Shown piece by piece: positions 59,103-64,000 of a DNA stretch of 64,000 nt. Both the position numbers and the translations under genes were made by a program. The DNA is from Galactobacter sp052108535 (lineage in GTDB: Bacteria; Actinomycetota; Actinomycetes; Actinomycetales; Micrococcaceae), in contig JBQDZM010000001.1 in the NCBI GenBank assembly GCA_052108535.1, positions 1-64,000 of the forward strand. The letters are read 5' to 3'. The stretch's first letter is position 1. Every line of letters begins with the position of its first letter. The notes under the pieces were generated by a model that saw only the letters and a program-made list of their open reading frames with translations, did not search any database and was not told the DNA's origin.

Positions 59103-59858
59103 CTACAGCACTGAGGGGCGCGGCCCCAGGACTTCTGTGCCGATCCGTAGGCGTGTCGCGCCAATCGCAACGGCTTCCTCCAGATCATGGCTCATCCCTG
59201 CGGAGATTCCGGTGGCCTCCGGATGCTCCTTGGTCAGGGTCTCCGACAGCTGCGCGAGTCGCTCGAACGCGGCTCTAGGATCCTCGCCCAGGGGAGCCAC
59301 GGCCATGACTCCGCGAAGATCCAGGTGCGGGGACGCTGCCACGGTCTGCGCCAGTTGCATCAGCCCGGAGGGAGCCACTCCCCCGCGCGCGGCGTTGGGG
59401 TCCTCACTCCGGGTCACCTCCTGGCGTAGATCGACCTGCAGGTACGCCCCCACTCGCACCTGCGTTTGGGTCGCCTGCTCGGAACGCGTGGCAGCACCTT
59501 CTAAGGCGGTCACCAACGAGGCGCGGTCCACCGAGTGGATCTCGCGCGAGAACCGCAGTACCTTGGCGGCCTTCTTGCTCTGCAGCTGGCCAATGAAGTG
59601 CCAGGTCAGATTGGTCCCTGCCGCGGAGACCTCCGCCGCCTTGGGTCCCGCCTCCTGTTCACGGTTCTCCCCGACCTCGGTGACGCCGAGCCCCGCCAGC
59701 GCCAAGACATCCGCTGCAGGGTGGAACTTGGTGACCACGATGAGCTGGGGAGCCGAGGTGCGGCCCGCTGCGAGCGTGGCCGCCTCGATCCGTGCCTTCA
59801 CCTTGACCAAGGCGTTGCGCAGTTCCTCCACGCGTTCCGGCGTGCCTGGCTGGTACAT
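59103..59858 (-). CDS. yggS: YggS-family pyridoxal-phosphate homeostasis protein
   Basis: The protein has 251 residues from ATG 59858, chosen because CGAGGAGAA lies about 8 nt upstream. A GTG at 59945 overlapping the pgeF stop (GTGA) is the alternative and adds 29 low-complexity residues. It is a TIM-barrel of the alanine-racemase-N type: the PLP lysine is in LIVVTKFHPAADV, GENREQEAGPKA, WHFIGQLQSKKAAKVL, and the C-terminal GMSHDLEEAVAIGATRLRIG binds phosphate. It controls free PLP levels. It lies in the usual ftsZ-pgeF-yggS-sepF order. Confidence 0.9.
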   Translation of the reverse strand: MYQPGTPERVEELRNALVKVKARIEAATLAAGRTSAPQLIVVTKFHPAADVLALAGLGVTEVGENREQEAGPKAAEVSAAGTNLTWHFIGQLQSKKAAKVLRFSREIHSVDRASLVTALEGAATRSEQATQTQVRVGAYLQVDLRQEVTRSEDPNAARGGVAPSGLMQLAQTVAASPHLDLRGVMAVAPLGEDPRAAFERLAQLSETLTKEHPEATGISAGMSHDLEEAVAIGATRLRIGTEVLGPRPSVL

Positions 59859-59941
59859 CTTCGATTCTCCTCGAGCTGGGACGTGGCCCGGTTCAGGCGC
59901 CGCGCTCAGTGGCACCGATCTTGTCTCGACGGCGGCGCTGT

Positions 59942-60643
59942 TCACGGTAACCGCAGCGCCAGCGAGCCGTTGCGTTGGGTGAGGTCTCCTCCTCTGTAGG
60001 AGAAGTACGCCTCATCGGTCAGAGTGCAGGCCCGTTCCCTGTGGGTCAGCACTCCCAGTGCACGCAATTCGTGTTCCGCGGCCCCCGAAAGATCCAGCGA
60101 CGCCGTGCCCCACGAGGTTCTCGCCGAGATACCCGGCCTCAGGCTCTCGGCTTCAGCCGCCATGTCGGCAGGTACTTCGTAACAGTCCGCGCAGATGCTG
60201 GGCCCCACCCATGCCTCGAGCCGCCGCGCCCCAGCCGCGACGAGTCGCTGGGCGGTATTGGTCAGGATGCCGGCCAGCAGACCACGACGTCCGGCGTGTG
60301 CCACGGCAGACATCAGGCCGCCCTCGACCGGACCGGCTGCCGCGAACACCACGGGCACGCAGTCAGCTGTGAGCACCACAGGCACCGTGTTTGCTTGAAA
60401 GTCCACCAGCGCGTCCGCTTCGGGAATCGTGCCCTCCACGGGGGTGGTCACGATGGCCACGTCAGCTGAGTGAACTTGCGACATCCTGCGCAGGGCGGTG
60501 GGGTCGAATCCGGCCGCGTGGGCCACCCCCTGGACCACGGTCCGGGCCGCCTCTTGACGTCCCACCCTGTTCAGGTCCCCGTCCGTTGTCCCCGTGAAGA
60601 CGGCCGCGAGGCCGGGGTGCAGTTCGAAGCGTCTGAGCTTCAT
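59942..60643 (-). CDS. pgeF: Peptidoglycan editing factor PgeF / laccase-domain purine phosphorylase-like protein
   Basis: A 233-residue protein of the DUF152/LACC1 family, often labelled polyphenol oxidase YfiH. Zinc and catalytic residues are in MSQVHSADVAIV (His), VVLTADCVPVVF (Cys), SAVAHAGRRGLLAG (His) and GPSICADCYEVPADM (Cys). E. coli YfiH corrects peptidoglycan precursors that carry Ser in place of Ala, while relatives act on nucleosides. The setting beside ftsZ fits a wall role. It has a 4-nt overlap with an in-frame GTG of yggS. Confidence 0.88.
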   Translation of the reverse strand: MKLRRFELHPGLAAVFTGTTDGDLNRVGRQEAARTVVQGVAHAAGFDPTALRRMSQVHSADVAIVTTPVEGTIPEADALVDFQANTVPVVLTADCVPVVFAAAGPVEGGLMSAVAHAGRRGLLAGILTNTAQRLVAAGARRLEAWVGPSICADCYEVPADMAAEAESLRPGISARTSWGTASLDLSGAAEHELRALGVLTHRERACTLTDEAYFSYRGGDLTQRNGSLALRLP

Positions 60644-60687
60644 GACTGCACCGCCGGCCTCACAACGTGCGGTGAACCAGTCACCGT

Positions 60688-61881
60688 TTACTTCAAGAAG
60701 TCGGGGACGTCGAGATCGTCACCGCCACGGCGCAGCTCAGGCTCGGAGATATCCGGGTTGTCGTCGGCCTCCTCGACCAGGCTGGCCGGAACCGGCGCCA
60801 TGCCCGACGAGAGCGGGACGGTTCCCAGCGGCAGTCCAGTAGCCGCTGCGGACGGCGCCTCCGGCGCCGACGGGGCCGAGGCCACCGCGGCGGAGGGCGC
60901 AGAGGGGCGAGGCGTGGCGGGGGCCGACGTCATGTCCACCTGGTCGAACCCGGCCGCGATCACCGTCACGCGGACTTCGTCGCCCAGAGCATCGTCGATG
61001 ACGGTACCGAAGATGATGTTGGCTTCCGGATGTGCCACTTCCTGCACCAGGCGTGCCGCCTCGTTGATCTCGAAGAGACCGAGGTCGGAGCCGCCCTGGA
61101 TGGAGAGCAGGACACCGTGAGCGCCGTCGATGGAGGCCTCCAGCAGCGGGGAGGCGATGGCCAGTTCCGCAGCCTGCACGGCGCGGTCCTCGCCGCGGGC
61201 GGAGCCGATACCCATGAGCGCCGACCCTGCACCCTGCATCACAGACTTCACGTCGGCGAAGTCAAGGTTGATGAGGCCGGGCGTGGTGATCAGGTCGGTG
61301 ATGCCCTGCACACCGGAGAGCAGCACCTGGTCTGCGGAGCGGAACGCATCCATCATCGACACGTTGCGATCGGAGATGGAGAGCAAGCGGTCGTTCGGGA
61401 TCACGATGAGCGTGTCGACCTCGTCGCGCAGGGCATCGATACCGGATTCGGCGGAGTTCGCGCGGCGGCGACCCTCGAAGGTGAACGGACGTGTCACCAC
61501 GCCGATGGTGAGTGCTCCGAGGGAGCGGGCGATGCGTGCCACGACGGGAGCGCCACCGGTTCCGGTGCCGCCGCCCTCACCTGCGGTCACGAAGACCATG
61601 TCGGCACCCTTGAGTACCTCCTCGATCTCCTCCTCGTGGTCCTCTGCCGCTTGACGCCCCACGTCGGGGTTGGCGCCGGCACCGAGTCCGCGAGTGAGTT
61701 CACGGCCCACGTCGAGCTTCACGTCAGCATCCGACATCAGCAGCGCCTGCGCATCGGTGTTGATCGCGATGAATTCGACGCCACGCAGGCCGACCTCGAT
61801 CATGCGGTTGACGGCGTTGACCCCGCCGCCGCCGATGCCGACGACCTTGATCACGGCGAGGTAGTTCTGTGGAGCTGCCAC
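60688..61881 (-). CDS. ftsZ: Cell division GTPase FtsZ
   Basis: A 397-residue tubulin homologue. It has IKVVGIGGGGVNAVNRMIE (N-terminal nucleotide loop), the tubulin signature GGGTGTGGAPVVA, NFADVKSVMQGAGSALMGIG and the T7 loop. An Ala/Pro-rich linker (about 320-385) precedes the conserved C-terminal peptide DDLDVPDFLK that binds SepF and other partners. It forms the division ring. It has an AAGGACG ribosome site and its own promoter (61946-61974). SepF and SepH, both predicted partners, are also in the window. Confidence 0.97.
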   Translation of the reverse strand: MAAPQNYLAVIKVVGIGGGGVNAVNRMIEVGLRGVEFIAINTDAQALLMSDADVKLDVGRELTRGLGAGANPDVGRQAAEDHEEEIEEVLKGADMVFVTAGEGGGTGTGGAPVVARIARSLGALTIGVVTRPFTFEGRRRANSAESGIDALRDEVDTLIVIPNDRLLSISDRNVSMMDAFRSADQVLLSGVQGITDLITTPGLINLDFADVKSVMQGAGSALMGIGSARGEDRAVQAAELAIASPLLEASIDGAHGVLLSIQGGSDLGLFEINEAARLVQEVAHPEANIIFGTVIDDALGDEVRVTVIAAGFDQVDMTSAPATPRPSAPSAAVASAPSAPEAPSAAATGLPLGTVPLSSGMAPVPASLVEEADDNPDISEPELRRGGDDLDVPDFLK

Positions 61882-61945
61882 GGCTTGCGTCCTTAGGTTT
61901 GATGAAGAATCTGATCCCGATCGAGACTTTTGAGTAAACCTTCAA

Positions 61946-61974
61946 CCGCTACTTTAGGGTTGAGGGATTGTCAA
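61946..61974 (-). promoter_or_regulatory. Predicted ftsZ promoter
   Basis: On the minus strand a perfect TTGACA (61974-61969) and TAGCGG (61951-61946) are separated by 17 nt. This predicts a leader of about 58 nt before the ftsZ ATG. It lies in the 175-bp ftsQ-ftsZ gap, where actinobacterial ftsZ promoters are usually found. Confidence 0.55.
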
Positions 61975-62056
61975 GGTCTCGCCTACTGAAGTTAACCGGG
62001 CAACAGGCACCCGGGGCAATTGGCGGCGCGGCGTGTCGCCGTATCCGTTCAACTTG

Positions 62057-62782
62057 TCATCGTGTGACGGGCCTGGACGGAGTCGAGACATCGATGGTCT
62101 TGTCCTTCGGACCGCCCTGTGCCAACAGCGTCTGCAGCGCCGCGGCCTTGAGCACCCCTTCCGAGGAGTCACCCCAGACCACCTTGCGCGAGTCCTGCAG
62201 TGTGAAGGTCACCGAGTCCACGCTACCGGCACCCGCGCTCTCGAGCTTGGAGAGCACATCGGTGGGCAGCTGGGCCAGCGCATGGATCACCGTGTCGAAG
62301 ATCTTCCCGTCCGCGTCCTCTGCGGAGAGGTTCACCACGGGGAGCTTGCGAGTGTCATCCTGAGAGATCCGCTTGAGCTTGGCGCCGTTATCCCCCACCA
62401 GGTAGAGCGACTGCCCCTCCTTCAGCACCGCGACCTCGCGATATTCCACCACGGTCACCGTGACCGAATGGGCACCACGCAGGCCAAGCCGGAGGTCACG
62501 GATGGCGGGTTCGTCTGCCAACAGGCGTTCCACCTGCTCCGTGGACACCTTCGCCATGGGCTGCCCTTCGAGAGGTTGCAGCAAGGTCCGGATTTTGGCT
62601 TCATCGGCCAGACGGGTGCCTTCGACCTTGACCGAGGTCACCTTCAGGACCGGCGTGAGGTAGAGCAGCACCAGAACCAGGCCCAACACCACGACGATGC
62701 CGGCCGCCACCAGCCACCGCACCAGTCGATGACGGCGACGCACCGGTAACCGGGTGACGCCGGGGACCAGTTCCTGACTCAT
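62057..62782 (-). CDS. ftsQ: Cell division protein FtsQ/DivIB
   Basis: A 241-residue bitopic protein: a short basic cytoplasmic part (VRRRHRLVRW), one membrane helix (about 24-44), a POTRA domain (LKVTSVKVEGTRLADEAKIRTLLQPLEGQPM, about 46-115) and the FtsQ beta domain. It joins FtsL/FtsB to control septal wall synthesis. It overlaps murC by 4 nt (ATGA), so the two are translationally coupled, and it precedes ftsZ. Confidence 0.93.
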   Translation of the reverse strand: MSQELVPGVTRLPVRRRHRLVRWLVAAGIVVVLGLVLVLLYLTPVLKVTSVKVEGTRLADEAKIRTLLQPLEGQPMAKVSTEQVERLLADEPAIRDLRLGLRGAHSVTVTVVEYREVAVLKEGQSLYLVGDNGAKLKRISQDDTRKLPVVNLSAEDADGKIFDTVIHALAQLPTDVLSKLESAGAGSVDSVTFTLQDSRKVVWGDSSEGVLKAAALQTLLAQGGPKDKTIDVSTPSRPVTR

Positions 62783-64000
62783 GACTCGGAGCCCGGACCC
62801 TCTGCCGCCATCAGAGCAGCAAGGATCAGTGTCCCTTGATGGGTCACGTCGCCTGCCCCGATCGTCATGATCACGTCGCCTGGCCGTGCTCCGGCTGCGA
62901 CTGCAGCAGCCGCGGACTCTGCGGGCACCACTGTGGCGTGCGGCCCGGCGGAACGAGCCACGAGCTGCGAATCCACACCGGGGATGGGTTCCTCCCTGGC
63001 CGGGTAGATCGGCAGCAGGTGCACCGTGTCAGCGGTGGCCAGCGCCTCGCCGAACTCGCGGTGGAAGGCCTGAGTCCGCGTGAACAGGTGCGGCTGGAAG
63101 AGCACGTGCACTCGCGCATCGCCCGCCACATCCCGGGCGGCCTTCAAGGCAGCCCGGACCTCGGTGGGATGGTGCGCGTAATCGTCGTAGACGCGGACGC
63201 CGTCATGTTGACCGCGCAATTCGAAACGTCGCGCAGCGCCCCTGAATCCGGCCAGCCCGTCCAAGGCCGCCTGCGCGTCCAGGCCCAGGTCCCGCCCCAC
63301 GATGTAGGCCGCTGCCGCGTCCAATAGATTATGGTCACCAGGCACAGCCAGACTCAACGTGTGCTCACCGTCCTCATCCCGCAACGTCGCCGTGGAAGAC
63401 AGTCCCGTATGGTCGGCAGCGCTGAGCCTCACATCGGCCGAAGCCGAGAAGCCATAGGTGCGCACCCTGACGTCCGGCCGTGCCTCGCGCAGCCGTGCTG
63501 CGGCAGCACTCGCGCCAGCGTCGTCGGCGCACGCCACCAGTAGCCCCCGCGCGGGCAGCAGATCCGCGTAGAGATCGAAGGCCTCGTGGACGGCGGCCTC
63601 CGTCCCGTAATGGTCCAGGTGATCTGCCTCAACATTGGTGATGACCGCGATCTTCGGCCGGTAATTGAGGAAGGACCCGTCAGACTCATCGGCCTCGGCG
63701 ACGAAGGCCTGCCCGGATCCGAGCGCGGCGTTGGTCCCAAGGTCCGGGATCGGGGCCCCGATGGCAAAAGTGGGCTCCTGACCCGCTGCAGACAGCATCA
63801 CAGCGATCATGGAACTCGTGGTGGTCTTCCCATGCGTCCCGGCCACGGTGATACCCAGCCGTCCCGTCATCAAGGCGGACAGCGCTTGAGAACGATGCAG
63901 GATCCGCAACCCCAGCTCCTGGGCCCGGCGTAGTTCCACGTTGTCCGGTTTGATCACCGAGGACACCACGACCGTGTCGGCGTCCGCAACGTGACCAGCA
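62779..64000 (-). CDS. murC: UDP-N-acetylmuramate-L-alanine ligase (5' end outside the window)
   Basis: A partial gene: 407 codons are visible and the frame continues past the window edge without a start, lacking roughly the first 60 residues. The ATP loop GITVAGTHGKTTTSSMIAVML, EADESDGSFLNY, ITNVEADHLDHYG, VPGDHNLLDAAAA, RRFELRG and VYDDYAHHPTEVRAAL are MurC motifs. It adds L-alanine to UDP-MurNAc in the cytoplasm. It is upstream of ftsQ in the division and cell-wall cluster. Confidence 0.95.
   Translation of the reverse strand, partial: AGHVADADTVVVSSVIKPDNVELRRAQELGLRILHRSQALSALMTGRLGITVAGTHGKTTTSSMIAVMLSAAGQEPTFAIGAPIPDLGTNAALGSGQAFVAEADESDGSFLNYRPKIAVITNVEADHLDHYGTEAAVHEAFDLYADLLPARGLLVACADDAGASAAAARLREARPDVRVRTYGFSASADVRLSAADHTGLSSTATLRDEDGEHTLSLAVPGDHNLLDAAAAYIVGRDLGLDAQAALDGLAGFRGAARRFELRGQHDGVRVYDDYAHHPTEVRAALKAARDVAGDARVHVLFQPHLFTRTQAFHREFGEALATADTVHLLPIYPAREEPIPGVDSQLVARSAGPHATVVPAESAAAAVAAGARPGDVIMTIGAGDVTHQGTLILAALMAAEGPGSES

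Overview
The window is 64 kb of high-GC (about 64-65%) actinobacterial chromosome. Gene content points to the order Micrococcales, most likely a member of the Micrococcaceae: SepH, DUF3093, DUF4193, DUF5998, DUF4191 and DUF7455 proteins, a Lys/Ala-rich SigA N-terminus, a fused CydDC, DivIVA/SepF division genes without FtsA, and the order glnA1 ... glnE-glnA2. The genus cannot be fixed from the sequence alone. No rRNA, tRNA, CRISPR array, insertion sequence or prophage was seen. Almost all of the window is housekeeping DNA.

Region by region: (1) 1-7.2 kb holds small conserved actinobacterial proteins, the division protein SepH, an alkaline-phosphatase-fold hydrolase and a GNAT/acyl-CoA-ligase fusion. 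(2) 7.3-10.1 kb is parC; its partner parE lies at 22-24 kb on the other strand. (3) 10.1-11.6 kb is the one clearly accessory island: a frameshifted AbiEi/nuclease-like gene between two copies of a long hairpin repeat exactly 1260 bp apart. (4) 11.6-14.3 kb is a DesK/NarL-type two-component system and a GAP-family membrane protein. (5) 14.3-22.1 kb carries cydA-cydB-cydDC (cytochrome bd and its assembly exporter), diverging from a blaI-M56 peptidase pair. Three evenly spaced BlaI-like palindromes sit in the shared promoter, which suggests a BlaI switch for the low-oxygen terminal oxidase. (6) 24.5-34.6 kb has a DUF7455 protein, sigA, an MFS-PAC2 pair, pepA, lpd and sucB. (7) 34.7-39.9 kb has a degenerate membrane-anchored kinase-like protein, lipB-lipA (which make the lipoyl cofactor used by SucB), DUF4191 and an RDD protein. 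(8) 40-47.7 kb is nitrogen assimilation: glnA1 with a GlnR-type operator, a PadR/HAAS-like membrane pair, then glnE-glnA2. (9) 47.8-50.4 kb has a SPOR-like small protein, map, ppgK and nrdR. (10) 50.4-64 kb is one long leftward array, murC-ftsQ-ftsZ-pgeF-yggS-sepF-yggT-divIVA-lspA-rluD-dnaE-hisD-nrdR, the distal end of the division and cell-wall cluster, interrupted by a 98-bp compound palindrome between rluD and dnaE.

Many convergent gene pairs are separated by long perfect hairpins acting as bidirectional terminators. At least seven genes have a TANNNT -10 box 6-9 nt before the start codon, so they are probably leaderless. Start codons were moved from the longest reading frame wherever a Shine-Dalgarno sequence, operon overlap or family N-terminus argued for it.
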